From NCBI RefSeq assembly GCF_042932805.1, contig NZ_CP170633.1, positions 2,604,001 to 2,668,000 on the forward strand: a DNA stretch of 64,000 nt. The letters run 5' to 3'. This document shows, piece after piece, positions 17,401 through 25,232 of the stretch. Source of the DNA: Ascidiaceihabitans sp029251465 (GTDB lineage Bacteria > Pseudomonadota > Alphaproteobacteria > Rhodobacterales > Rhodobacteraceae). The first letter of the stretch is position 1; the number at the start of each line of letters is the position of its first letter. A program made the translations under genes and the position numbers. The notes beneath the pieces are model-generated. The model had not been told where the DNA came from, did not search any database, and saw nothing but the letters and a program-made list of their open reading frames with translations.

Positions 17401-18047
17401 TGGTTGGCAATGACATCCCCATGAACGAGGGGTGCCTCAAGCCGCTGACCCTTGTTGTGCCCAAGGGCAGCATGATCAATCCCGACGCGCCAGCCGCGGT
17501 TATTTCGGGCAATACCGAAGTCAGCCAAGCCATCGCCGACACGCTGTATGGTGCATTGGGGGTGATCGCAGGCAGCCAAGGGACGATGAACAATTTTGTC
17601 TACGGCAATGACAGCTATCAGAACTACGAAACCATTTGCGGCGGGACCGGTGCGGGTGATGGGTTTCATGGCACAAGTGCGGTGCACAGCCACATGACCA
17701 ATACCCGAATGACCGATCCAGAGGTCTTGGAAACCCGGTTTCCTGTGCGTTTGGATGCGTTTTCGATACGGACCGGATCAGGCGGGATCGGCAAATTCAA
17801 CGGCGGGGATGGCATTGTCAGACGTCTGCGGTTTCTGGACCCCACAACCGTGACTGTCTTGTCCTCGCACCGCAAAATCCCGCCGCACGGCGCGATGGGC
17901 GGCGGTGCTGGCGCAACCGGAGAGAACAGCATTGAACGTGCAAACGGGGCGATAGAACAGCTGAGCGGCAACGACGAAGCCGACATGCTGCCCGGTGACG
18001 TGTTTGTTCTGAAGTCCCCCGGCGGGGGCGGATTTGGGCAGAAATAG
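14472..18047 (+). CDS. Fused HyuA-HyuB type 5-oxoprolinase (ATP-dependent)
   Basis: At 1191 residues this matches the single-chain OPLAH-type 5-oxoprolinase (about 1200-1290) rather than the split HyuA/HyuB subunits. Residues 1-660 are the HyuA half: FWVDRGGTFTDIVAKSPEG, VKMGTTVATNALLERKGERT, MRSNGGLTDASLFEGRDAILSGPAGGVVG and IGFDMGGTSTDVCHYAGEFER, the actin-like ATP-binding loops. From about 680 follows the HyuB half: VFNNLFMSIADQMGATLANTAYSVNIKERYDFSCAIFDENGDLVA, then MNNPFNGGTHLPDVTVITPVF and SRGHHADIGGKTPGS. The reaction would be ATP-driven opening of 5-oxoproline to glutamate; hydantoins are the alternative substrate. The TRAP genes and YcsI upstream favour imported 5-oxoproline. Confidence 0.93.
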   Translation: MWQFWVDRGGTFTDIVAKSPEGELRTHKLLSENPEVYVDAAVHGIRELLGLGANDPIPKGRIGAVKMGTTVATNALLERKGERTLLLITKGMRDLLRIGFQNRPRLFDLNIQLPELLYEDVIEVEERIAADGEVIAPLDAKATREALSRAYGQGYRSVAVALMHSYRFADHEKQIGDMARQSGFDQVSLSHEASPLIKLVSRGDTAVVDAYLSPILRRYVSQVADALDADKGGCERLMFMRSNGGLTDASLFEGRDAILSGPAGGVVGMVSTATEHGFNKLIGFDMGGTSTDVCHYAGEFERSFETEVAGVRMRAPMMSIHTVAAGGGSILSFRDGRMQVGPESAGANPGPAAYRRGGPLTVTDCNVLLGKLQPDLFPPVFGPNADQPLDVDAVRTKFKTMATEIGNGLSVEEIAQGFLRIAVENMANAIKKISVQRGYDVTKYTMNCFGGAGGQHACLVADALGMQSVFIHPFAGVLSAFGMGLADVRAMRENQFGNAIDQIDAACGVLDQLCADAKTEVSGQGIPEQNITTVRMAHIRPSGAQQTLEVPFGTAAEMTRAFNTAHQQRFGFVPEGAALVIEVLSAEAIGETGETVTLTEETSGLSTTQNSAMWSDGVLHDTPVVDRTRMAKGDVIQGPAILTEPTGTNILELGWQAECVAGGCLVLTRTKPLARTEAIGTKADPVMLEVFNNLFMSIADQMGATLANTAYSVNIKERYDFSCAIFDENGDLVANAPHVPVHLGSMSESVRVILAQNHGKIRPGDVFMMNNPFNGGTHLPDVTVITPVFDAAGTRIIYTVASRGHHADIGGKTPGSAPPDSRTIDEEGVLIDNFLLVEQGQLRDVQTRALLASGVYPCRNIDQNMADLSAQIAANTTGLKELQKITTQFGVDTVHAYMTHVQANAEESVRRVLDVLHDCEFIYPLDSGDQIKVAITVHKAQRTATLDFTGTSPQNEWNYNAPLAICRAVVLYVFRTLVGNDIPMNEGCLKPLTLVVPKGSMINPDAPAAVISGNTEVSQAIADTLYGALGVIAGSQGTMNNFVYGNDSYQNYETICGGTGAGDGFHGTSAVHSHMTNTRMTDPEVLETRFPVRLDAFSIRTGSGGIGKFNGGDGIVRRLRFLDPTTVTVLSSHRKIPPHGAMGGGAGATGENSIERANGAIEQLSGNDEADMLPGDVFVLKSPGGGGFGQK

Positions 18048-18078
18048 CTATAGCTGAACAGCGGTTTTCATATTTTGG

Positions 18079-18110
18079 TTTCGGGCGACTTTGGGTCACG
18101 TCGCCCGAAA
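18079..18110. terminator. Bidirectional terminator hairpin between convergent genes
   Basis: TTTCGGGCGAC (18079-18089) and GTCGCCCGAAA (18100-18110) form a perfect 11-base-pair stem with a 10-base loop. It sits between the oxoprolinase stop and the convergent RTX gene and can serve both directions; the A/T ends of the stem help on either strand. Confidence 0.8.
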
Positions 18111-18120
18111 CGCTATCTCG

Positions 18121-19239
18121 TCAAGCGACGAGAATACCATCCGACAGACCATCCAGCGTGTTGGCCCACAACAACGTAATCACGTCTCCATCGCCGAAAT
18201 CCAGCTCGACGTTGCTGTCCACAACCGAACCGAATGCCTCGACCACATCCGTGCCGGTTGTCTCGCCGTTCAGCAGGTCGCTGTTGATGCGCAGGGTGTC
18301 CTCGGAGCTATCAAAGCTGTGGATTTCATCCGCGCCCATGCCTTCTGCGAACACGAATACGTCGGATCCAACGCCGCCTTTCAGGTAGTCGTCGCCGGTG
18401 CCGCCGTTCAGCGTGTCATCGCCGCCACCACCGTTCAGGCGGTCAGCACCGGCACCGCCCAAAATCGCGTCATTATCGGCATTTCCGACCATCGTATCGT
18501 TCCCGGTGCCACCCCACATTGTGTCGGCACCAACGCCGCCGCGCACATAGTCAGTGCCAGTGCCGCCTTGCAGGAAATCGTTCCCGCCGCCGCCATTCAC
18601 CGTATCGCCATCAGCACCACCAATCAGCGTGTCATCGCCGCTTTGACCGTACAGCTTGTCAGCGCCACTGCCCCCGGAAATGGAATCGTCGCCGTTGCCG
18701 CCTTTGATTTCGTCATCCGCGGTGCCGCCGGTCAGCACGTCATCACTGCCGGTTCCCGATAGGCTGTCGTCGCCAGATTCGACCGTGGCCGAGGTATCGC
18801 CATCGGTGCTCGCGAAATTCTGCGTGACGACCACGGCATCCCAACCGTCCATATCGCCTTCTTCGATGCCAATCCCGATTTCTGTGAAATTAGCGTTAAG
18901 AATGTTCTCCCGGTGTCCGGTGCTTTCCATCAGGCTTTCGTGCAGATCCACAACGTCATCGGTAATTCCTTCATCACCGCGCTCGGATTGCCACGCGATA
19001 TTTTCGCCTGACGACCATGAACCCTCAAAAGGGTAATTGGCGGCCTCCATACGCTCTGTGGCTGAGGAGCCATCCTCGCCCGTATGGGAGAATTGATCTG
19101 TCTCGATCATCCAGCTGCTGTGATCCTCGCTGGAATCATTCAAAAGCGTGTTGAGCACCAATGCCCCCACACCCACCGCCGCTCTCTCCTCGTTGATCAG
19201 GTCCAGCATTTGTTGCTCTGCTGTGCTTGCTAGTGACAT
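18121..19239 (-). CDS. CAP (SCP/PR-1) domain protein with RTX calcium-binding repeats
   Basis: A secreted protein of 372 residues starting at ATG 19239, which has AGGAAG just upstream. Residues ~5-140 are a CAP domain: LDLINEERAAVGVGALVLN, DHSSWMIETDQFSHTGEDGSS, SGENIAW, STGHRENILNANFTEIGIG and AVVVTQNFA carry the conserved His/Glu cavity residues. Residues ~150-290 hold glycine- and aspartate-rich nonapeptide repeats of the GGxGxDxLx type that fold on Ca2+. The C-terminal ~90 residues (DDYLKGGVGSDVFVF onward) are a type I secretion-type end shared with the RTX gene at 26298-27701. There is no N-terminal signal peptide, as expected for type I export. No secretion genes are nearby. Confidence 0.88.
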   Translation of the reverse strand: MSLASTAEQQMLDLINEERAAVGVGALVLNTLLNDSSEDHSSWMIETDQFSHTGEDGSSATERMEAANYPFEGSWSSGENIAWQSERGDEGITDDVVDLHESLMESTGHRENILNANFTEIGIGIEEGDMDGWDAVVVTQNFASTDGDTSATVESGDDSLSGTGSDDVLTGGTADDEIKGGNGDDSISGGSGADKLYGQSGDDTLIGGADGDTVNGGGGNDFLQGGTGTDYVRGGVGADTMWGGTGNDTMVGNADNDAILGGAGADRLNGGGGDDTLNGGTGDDYLKGGVGSDVFVFAEGMGADEIHSFDSSEDTLRINSDLLNGETTGTDVVEAFGSVVDSNVELDFGDGDVITLLWANTLDGLSDGILVA

Positions 19240-19716
19240 TTGTCTTCCTTTCATTGCCTATTTTCGAAAGAAACCCGACTAGGCAGGTCGAAAATATCTG
19301 TTGCAATGCACCGCCCAAAAACCAGCCGACTATTGCCGAATGCGCGTTGAAATCCGGCAGCATGCCGCTAAGAATTCTTATGCCGAAGGTGGGCAAAAAA
19401 CGGCGTTCTACCGCCTAAATGTGCGCGACACCTGCGTCATCCATGGCCATCCGACTGTTTTTCGGTTTTATTCTGTCGCTAATCGAAAACCGGAGAAAGG
19501 ATTTCCCCAACCATCCGCAACCGTACGGTGGATTTGAGCCTTCTAAGGGTTTGATCACCCAAGCTTCAATATCTTGCAAAAACGGTCGCGACTTCGAATG
19601 CCAGCGCTCAGGCTCCAATAGCCCCCGTTTCGTCAATTAACTGGACATTTACGTTTCTATCCCCATATTGATGTCAGAGGTGGCATTTTGCTACCCGCGC
19701 TTTGGATGGAGTTTTT
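19240..19716. other. Intergenic region without a convincing gene
   Basis: Holds the divergent 5' ends of the CAP-RTX gene (minus) and the antitoxin gene (plus). Frames of 60-80 codons exist on both strands but lack ribosome-binding sites and recognisable protein patterns. No tRNA fold, repeat or promoter consensus stands out beyond a TGGATGGAG Shine-Dalgarno at the far end serving the antitoxin. Confidence 0.5.
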
Positions 19717-20067
19717 ATGGCCCAATCTGTCAAACTTGCTGACGATGTCATGTCGGTTGTACGCCGCGAATCCGGTCTGCAAAGCCGGTCTGTGGCCGGA
19801 CAAATCACCCATTGGATCAACATTGGACGCGCCATCGAAAAATCCAGCGCTTTTGATTATCAACACATCAATGCCGCCCTTGCAGGCACGTTGTCCCCGG
19901 ATGATCTCAGCGCCGAGGAACAAGAAGTGTGGTTCGAGCAGTTTGCCGATGATGTCGCCGCACCGACACCTCAGGAAGAAGCATTTTTCGCCGCGCGCCG
20001 CCAATTGGGACGCGGCGTTGGCCTGAGTGACAAGGGCGAACTGATCTATCCCGAGGCTGCAGCCTAA
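19717..20067 (+). CDS. ParD-like antitoxin partner of the zeta toxin
   Basis: A 116-residue protein starting at ATG 19717 with GGAG upstream. MAQSVKLADDVMSVVRRESGLQSRSVAGQITHWINIGRAIE resembles ribbon-helix-helix DNA-binding antitoxins of the ParD-like family that often accompany zeta-like kinases. The C-terminal half (residues 55-116) is acidic, with a probable flexible toxin-binding tail. The zeta gene starts three bases after its stop, the classical antitoxin-first order. Assignment as antitoxin rests on this arrangement and the RHH-like start. Confidence 0.75.
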   Translation: MAQSVKLADDVMSVVRRESGLQSRSVAGQITHWINIGRAIEKSSAFDYQHINAALAGTLSPDDLSAEEQEVWFEQFADDVAAPTPQEEAFFAARRQLGRGVGLSDKGELIYPEAAA

Positions 20068-20069
20068 GA

Positions 20070-20669
20070 GTGGCCCCCGCCCCGCGGCCGACACTTGTGA
20101 TGCTTGCCGGTCCCAACGGATCCGGCAAATCCACACTCTATGACACGCGCATCGCACCTAAATTTGCTGTGCCCTTCATCAACGCTGACATCATCCAACG
20201 GGACGAGCTGCAAGACGGCGACGTGAATGCAGCCTATGCCGCAGCGCAGATCGCATCCCGGCGGCGTGCATCCCTGCTGGCGGATCGCAAAAGTTTTGCA
20301 ACTGAAACCGTGTTTTCCCATCCCTCCAAGCTTGATCTGATTGCCGAGGCCAAGGGGCTTGGGTACCGCGTCATGACGTTTCACATCAGTGTTGAGCATC
20401 CTGATCTGTCGGTCGCCCGTGTCTGGGAACGGGTCAAAGAAGGCGGCCATCCCGTGCCCGAGGAAAAGATCCGAAATCGCTACGATCGCTCTGGCCCGTT
20501 GATCCGGCAAGCGATCCTGCAAAGCGACATCGGCCATGTGTTTGACAACTCGCGTTTGAACCATCCGCCCGTGCGGGCCTTGTCGTTCGCGAATGGCACG
20601 CTGACCTTTGCGCTGCCGCAGCTGCCAACATGGGTTCTCGATCTCTACCAAGACGAACTGGTTCTGTAG
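20070..20669 (+). CDS. Zeta toxin family protein (P-loop kinase)
   Basis: A 199-residue protein starting with GTG 20070, three bases after the antitoxin stop. The Walker A motif is GPNGSGKST (residues 14-22), followed by FINADIIQRDE, where Asp and Glu match the catalytic/substrate-binding acidic residues of zeta kinases, and FATETVFSHPSKLDLI. Family toxins phosphorylate UDP-N-acetylglucosamine or related sugars; here the substrate is not known. Single-domain length and the adjacent ParD-like gene point to a chromosomal type II toxin-antitoxin pair rather than a plasmid epsilon-zeta module. Confidence 0.85.
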   Translation: MAPAPRPTLVMLAGPNGSGKSTLYDTRIAPKFAVPFINADIIQRDELQDGDVNAAYAAAQIASRRRASLLADRKSFATETVFSHPSKLDLIAEAKGLGYRVMTFHISVEHPDLSVARVWERVKEGGHPVPEEKIRNRYDRSGPLIRQAILQSDIGHVFDNSRLNHPPVRALSFANGTLTFALPQLPTWVLDLYQDELVL

Positions 20670-20744
20670 CGCGCTTGCGGCTGTCCGAAACGTGTCTCGT
20701 ACGGGATTAACCCCCACACTCTGGATTTTCAGCCTAAATGCGGG

Positions 20745-21122
20745 TTATTCAGCCACCAACTGCTCACCTTCAACCACCTTAAAGGGCGTGGGTGGCGTCG
20801 TTTTGCTGACCCAAAAATACGCGCCGGCGTATTCCATCACGTACCAGCCCTCCCAGTCTTTATCGCTTGGCCAAATACTAAGGTATTCGTCGCGCACAGG
20901 GTCCACGCGCCATTCTCCGCGTGCAGATCGCGCGTCCTCTTGGGCATAAATTGTGACGCCGTCCGGGCCAAAAAACTGACGATACTTTGCACCTGCCCAC
21001 GTCCCGACAGCCGTATTCCCGCTGAGCAACGTGGTGATCTGATCCGCGTTCAGCTTGACCGATTGCGCCGTGGCTGTGCTGGCGGCAAACGCCAGACCTA
21101 ACGCAAATATCAGTGGTTTCAT
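20745..21122 (-). CDS. Small secreted protein of unknown function
   Basis: The 125-residue product has a clear signal peptide (MKPLIFALGLAFAASTATAQ). The mature part is compact and tryptophan-rich (GTWAGAKYRQFFGPDG, GEWRVD, WPSDKDWEGWYVMEYAGAYFWVSK) and resembles small lipocalin-like or DUF995-like beta proteins of alphaproteobacteria, but I do not recognise a defined family. Its ATG overlaps the globin stop codon, so it is the third gene of a Tdm-like/globin/secreted-protein operon. Function unknown. Confidence 0.8.
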   Translation of the reverse strand: MKPLIFALGLAFAASTATAQSVKLNADQITTLLSGNTAVGTWAGAKYRQFFGPDGVTIYAQEDARSARGEWRVDPVRDEYLSIWPSDKDWEGWYVMEYAGAYFWVSKTTPPTPFKVVEGEQLVAE

Positions 21123-21514
21123 TGTGCTACTTTCCCATCGTTAACCAAGATCAACGCAACACGCCGCAGCGTCGCCCGCATCCGGTCAATATGCGCGCCA
21201 GTGTGGCCCAAACTGTCGAGCGTTTTGTCCATCGTCGCAAGCCACATTTCCGCATCTTGCGTCAAGATTGGCACATGCGCGTGGATGTCTTTCACGTTCA
21301 TATGCCGGTGTTTTTCCAGGTAATACGCGCGCCCACCCAAAAAACCGGACAGGAATTCGAACTGTTCGATCCGCGTGTGCGCAATGCCGTGCCCGTCCAT
21401 GTGCAGAATGCGCAGGTTTTCAGTTTCAGGCAGGGATTCGACCAAATCATAGAAAGTCTCGACCAGATCACGCAGGGCACCTTCGCCGCCCATCTGGTCA
21501 AGAACCGAACTCAT
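21119..21514 (-). CDS. Group II truncated haemoglobin
   Basis: A 131-residue globin starting at ATG 21514, which overlaps the stop of the upstream Tdm-like gene (ATGA). Group II features: MGGEGALRDLVETFYDLVESLP at helices A-B, FLSGFLGGRAYYLEKHRH (normally WLGGPxxYxERYGH), and a proximal-histidine region VKDIHAHVPI followed by AEMWLATMDKTLDSLG. Replacement of the usual Trp-Leu-Gly-Gly-Pro by Phe-Leu-Gly-Gly-Arg is unusual near the haem edge. Likely roles are O2 or NO handling. Translational coupling to a demethylase-like protein suggests a role linked to that metabolism, possibly supplying or removing a reactive gas (inference). Confidence 0.82.
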   Translation of the reverse strand: MSSVLDQMGGEGALRDLVETFYDLVESLPETENLRILHMDGHGIAHTRIEQFEFLSGFLGGRAYYLEKHRHMNVKDIHAHVPILTQDAEMWLATMDKTLDSLGHTGAHIDRMRATLRRVALILVNDGKVAQ

Positions 21515-23880
21515 GATCGCGGGCGCGACTTGGTCGGATCGTAATGCGCAAACGGCACGACCTCGGCAGGGATACGCATTTGATGCCCATCCAGCTTGCC
21601 GATCTCGACTTTGGTTCCGATGTCCGCATGCGCCACATCCAAACGGGCCAGCGCGATGTTTTTCCCCAACAAAGGCGAGCGCATGGACGACGTCACTTCG
21701 CCAATTTGCGCGCGCCCGATGTGGATGCAATCGCCGTGACCCACGTCGATGTTGCTGTCGATATCAAGGCCGACCAATTTGCGCATCGGGTTCTCTTTGC
21801 GCCGGATCAAGGCGTCGCGCCCGATGAAATCATCGGTTTTGGATTTCAGCGGCACGGTAAAGCCAATGCCCGCCTCAAACGGATCCGTCTGGTCGGTGAA
21901 ATCGTAACCGGCAAAGATCAACCCGCTTTCGATGCGCACCATGTCCAGCGCCTCAAGCCCCATCGGTTTAATGCCGTGCTCTTGGCCTGCCTCCCAGATT
22001 GCGTCGAACAATTCGGGCGCGTCTTTGGGGTGGCACATGACCTCGTAACCCAGTTCGCCAGTGTAGCCCGTGCGCGACACAACAAACGGCGTGCCGCTCT
22101 CATTCTTCAGGCGCGCAGGCGTGAAACGGAACCAACCCAGCTGATCAAATTCGGGATTATGCGGTGCAGTCCAAACCAGTTTACGCAGCAGATCGCGCGA
22201 TTCCGGCCCTTGGACCGCGACGTTGTGCATTTGGTCCGTGGACGAGCGGATCAGCACCTTCAGCCCCAGCTTTTCCGCCTGCTCGCGCATCCATTCGCCG
22301 CCGTAGTCATTGCCGCCGATCCAACGGAAATTATCCTTACCCAGACGGAACACAGTGCCATCGTCGATCATGCCGCCGTGCTCGTAACACATCGCAGTGT
22401 AGACGACCCCGCCCACGGCCAAAGTCTTCATGTTGCGGGTGAAAATATACTGGCACAGGGCTTCGGCATCCGGCCCCATGATCTCGAATTTGCGCAAAGG
22501 CGACAGATCAAGGATCACACATTTTTCGCGGCAAGCATGGTATTCTTCGATCGGTCCAGCCTCGGCAAAACAGTTCGCCAGCCAATAGCCGTTGTATTCG
22601 ATGAAATTGCGCGTGTGCTGCGCGAATTTGTCGTGAAAACCGGTTTGTTTGGTCATGATTGGGTCCGCATCTGGTGTGGGGCGGTACGCGACCGACCGTT
22701 GAAATGTCTCGACGCCGCTGTAGGTGCGCACGTGAATATCTGTGGGATTCCAGCCATTTGCGGCTGTGGTATCATCAGGACAGGCAGAGCTGACGCAGAC
22801 GATATCGGTCAAGGCACGCAACAACACAAAATCGCCCGGGCGCGACCAGGGTTCGTCCGCATACATGACCCCGTAATCGTCCAAAAACGTGTTGAAGAAA
22901 AAGTTGATCGCCATCCAGCCCGGTCGTGCGGTGACGTTAAATTCGGACAACGCTTTGTTAAAGTTCTCAGAGCAATTCACATGTCCAGGATAGCCGATGT
23001 CGTCATAGTATTTCGCCGAACATGCCAGTGCAAATGCGTCGTGGCGCCCACAGGTGTCTTGGACCACTTCGATCAAGGGCAGCATTTCCTGATCGTAATA
23101 TTTCGCGTGCAGACCCGGCATCGGATAGGCGTGACCCATCAAAGTGCGGGTCGTGGTGACGTCCAGCGCGTGTTCGATGCCTTTGTCCAGTTTGCGCGCG
23201 CTAAAGCATTCGAAATCGGTGCACTGACGCCCGTCCACGTCGATAATTTGAATGTAATCGCCAGCTTTGACAAAAAACGCCTCGGCGGTTTGCGTGTGCA
23301 CCCGGATGTCGGCGATCGGGTCCGCCAGCGGGTCCGGTACCTGAAATTTTGTGTGGCTTTTGATGAGCGCACGTTTGATCATGATTGTCAGCGGTGTCGT
23401 GGTGTTTTGCGCTTCGGCGTCCATCGGCCCACCGGGGGCTGCTATGATGACCGCGCCGTCGCGTTGCGTGCGAAAGGTCTCTTGGGATTTGGCGGCCGTG
23501 GTGGGGTCAAACAGATGCACCGCCTGCGCACCGCCCAAGTTGATGCTGCGCGCCTCAAGCCCCATGCGCATGCCGCGCAAAGATTGATCCGAACTGGTCA
23601 ACAGCGCGCGCAAACCATCGGCTGAGCCATTCGCCGAGGCCCCGATTACACCTGCATCAATGACGCCTTTGTCGCCGGTCGCCACGATTTCGCAACGCTG
23701 CCCGCCTTCGTCGTTGATCACAGTGATTTGGTCGCCCGCCTCGACGGGAATCAGAACCGCGCCGTTGCCTTCGACCACATAGCGTTCCGTGCCTTGGGGC
23801 ATCGAAAACTGCACAGGCTTGTACACCTGACTGGGGCGCGGCGGCCCGGGCTGAACCTTGGGATACGGATCGTCGAGCAT
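21511..23880 (-). CDS. DUF1989-GcvT fusion protein, candidate trimethylamine N-oxide demethylase
   Basis: A 789-residue protein. Residues ~180-370 form a DUF1989 domain (AFFVKAGDYIQIIDVDGRQCTDFECFSARK, then RTLMGHAYPMPGLHAKYYDQEMLPLIEVVQDTCGRHDAFALACSAKYYDD with conserved Cys and His suited to a metal site). Residues ~420-780 form a GcvT/aminomethyltransferase domain (YNGYWLANCF, CVILDLSPLRKFEIMGPDAEAL, VVSRTGYTGELGYEVMC, GIKPMGLEALDMVRIESG, then FIGRDALIRRKENPMRKLVGL). This two-domain order and length match Tdm of methylotrophs and roseobacters, which splits trimethylamine N-oxide into dimethylamine and formaldehyde, the GcvT part using tetrahydrofolate. No tmm, tmo or dmm genes are nearby, so a different one-carbon substrate remains possible. 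Confidence 0.7.
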   Translation of the reverse strand: MLDDPYPKVQPGPPRPSQVYKPVQFSMPQGTERYVVEGNGAVLIPVEAGDQITVINDEGGQRCEIVATGDKGVIDAGVIGASANGSADGLRALLTSSDQSLRGMRMGLEARSINLGGAQAVHLFDPTTAAKSQETFRTQRDGAVIIAAPGGPMDAEAQNTTTPLTIMIKRALIKSHTKFQVPDPLADPIADIRVHTQTAEAFFVKAGDYIQIIDVDGRQCTDFECFSARKLDKGIEHALDVTTTRTLMGHAYPMPGLHAKYYDQEMLPLIEVVQDTCGRHDAFALACSAKYYDDIGYPGHVNCSENFNKALSEFNVTARPGWMAINFFFNTFLDDYGVMYADEPWSRPGDFVLLRALTDIVCVSSACPDDTTAANGWNPTDIHVRTYSGVETFQRSVAYRPTPDADPIMTKQTGFHDKFAQHTRNFIEYNGYWLANCFAEAGPIEEYHACREKCVILDLSPLRKFEIMGPDAEALCQYIFTRNMKTLAVGGVVYTAMCYEHGGMIDDGTVFRLGKDNFRWIGGNDYGGEWMREQAEKLGLKVLIRSSTDQMHNVAVQGPESRDLLRKLVWTAPHNPEFDQLGWFRFTPARLKNESGTPFVVSRTGYTGELGYEVMCHPKDAPELFDAIWEAGQEHGIKPMGLEALDMVRIESGLIFAGYDFTDQTDPFEAGIGFTVPLKSKTDDFIGRDALIRRKENPMRKLVGLDIDSNIDVGHGDCIHIGRAQIGEVTSSMRSPLLGKNIALARLDVAHADIGTKVEIGKLDGHQMRIPAEVVPFAHYDPTKSRPRS

Positions 23881-23998
23881 GTTTCAACCTCGGCTAAGGA
23901 CCACGCGAGCATTTGTTGCCTGAGTGGAATAATTATTTAACAAGGAGAATATCAATTTTCGCAAGCCACGCAAGAGATTCGCGGCACGTGCGCTAACC

Positions 23999-25021
23999 CT
24001 ACTGAAAGCCGATCAAATCCACAGACTTGCGTTCACGCATCTTTGTGGGGGTCACGCCGTATTCGTCTTTGACGGCTTTGGCCAACATCGCGCTGGATCC
24101 GAACCCCGTGGCAACGGCCACATCGATGATAGGCAGCAAAGTTTCCTGCAGCATTGCCCGCGCCCGCTTTGACCGCAAACGTTTGTAAAATTTAGCGGGC
24201 GTGTCGTTGAACACTTCGCGGAACTGGCGTTCAAGCTGGCGCGTAGAGACGCCCAACTGCTCGGTCAATTCCGTCATCGCCAGCGGTTCCGAAATCGTAT
24301 TTTCCATCAGCTGGATTGCGGCGGTAATACGTTGATCAAACAGCCCTTCGTTGTGGGCAATGTCGCGGGGTTGCTCGGCATTCGTGGTGCGAATGTTTTG
24401 CAGCAACAACCGGTTGCCCAGCTCGGCCACTTTGGGCCCGTCGCACAGCGGAGAGATCATCGCAATCATCAGCTCTTGGGTCGATGACCCGCCTGCCGCA
24501 GTGATGATCCCATCCGAACTTTCGGCCAGATTGAACGTCATGTTGGGGTGGTACCCCGTCTCGCTTAGCATCACGGCGTCGCGCCAATGGGTCGTGACCT
24601 TGCCCGCCGGATTTTTGGTGTTTTCGATAAACGATGTGGCCGCATCAGACAGCAAAACCACCAACAGGGATCGGCGCTGCATGGCGCGTGCACGCTGGGC
24701 CCATGGTTCAGGCTTGCGACGGCGCCCGCCCACAACAACCATCACATCAGCAAAACCGTGATCCGCGATCGCGGGTTCCGCGCGCACCAACATGTCGTTG
24801 GCGCCAGAAACAACACCCGGCGTTTCCGACACGTAGCGCCATTCGAACATAGTTTCGGCCATGACTTTGTTGGCCAGCGACAGAGTATGGGTGACGGCCG
24901 CGACTTCGAGTTCGCAAAAGCCCTTGGATACAAAAATCTCGAAACGGATCGTTTTTGGCTCGGGACTGCGACCGCCATGCACAAGGCCAAATGCCTCTAG
25001 CTTAGAACTTGAATGTTGCAT
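23999..25021 (-). CDS. GlxA-family transcriptional regulator (DJ-1/PfpI domain plus AraC helix-turn-helix)
   Basis: A 340-residue regulator. Residues ~20-200 form a DJ-1/PfpI-like ligand domain (IRFEIFVSKGFCELEVAAVTHTLSLANKV, DVMVVVGGRR). The C-terminal ~100 residues are an AraC/XylS double helix-turn-helix (MTELTEQLGVSTRQLERQFREVFNDTPAKFYKRLRSKRARAMLQE ... DVAVATGFGSSAMLAKAVKDEYGVTPTKMR). This architecture is common in regulators of glycine betaine, carnitine and arginine-derived amines (GbdR, CdhR, ArgR types). It lies just upstream of, and on the same strand as, the DUF1989-GcvT gene, so it probably controls it in response to a methylamine-like compound. The 118-base gap to that gene shows no clear site. 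Confidence 0.9.
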   Translation of the reverse strand: MQHSSSKLEAFGLVHGGRSPEPKTIRFEIFVSKGFCELEVAAVTHTLSLANKVMAETMFEWRYVSETPGVVSGANDMLVRAEPAIADHGFADVMVVVGGRRRKPEPWAQRARAMQRRSLLVVLLSDAATSFIENTKNPAGKVTTHWRDAVMLSETGYHPNMTFNLAESSDGIITAAGGSSTQELMIAMISPLCDGPKVAELGNRLLLQNIRTTNAEQPRDIAHNEGLFDQRITAAIQLMENTISEPLAMTELTEQLGVSTRQLERQFREVFNDTPAKFYKRLRSKRARAMLQETLLPIIDVAVATGFGSSAMLAKAVKDEYGVTPTKMRERKSVDLIGFQ

Positions 25022-25232
25022 CGCACGCCCCCTTGGTCACCGTTTTGAGCCGATATCCTAGCTAAGATACGTATCGCTTCGATTCGTCGAGTTCAGATGC
25101 ATTGCGCACGACTCATGTCCGCGCCGAAAGCACCCAATTCATTCATACTGTTAAACATTTTTTCCTGTCAGTCAATTGATGTCGAAAAAGGCACCTCCCT
25201 GCCCTCTTTGACACCCAATATCGCGCGTTTCC

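Noticed and set aside
19415..19636. 73-codon frames on both strands of the gap before the antitoxin gene
   Set aside because: They mirror each other, lack start signals, and show no recognisable protein pattern.
21544..23625. A very long open frame (about 690 codons) on the plus strand
   Set aside because: It lies fully antisense to the DUF1989-GcvT gene, lacks family motifs, and arises from the codon bias of that GC-rich gene.
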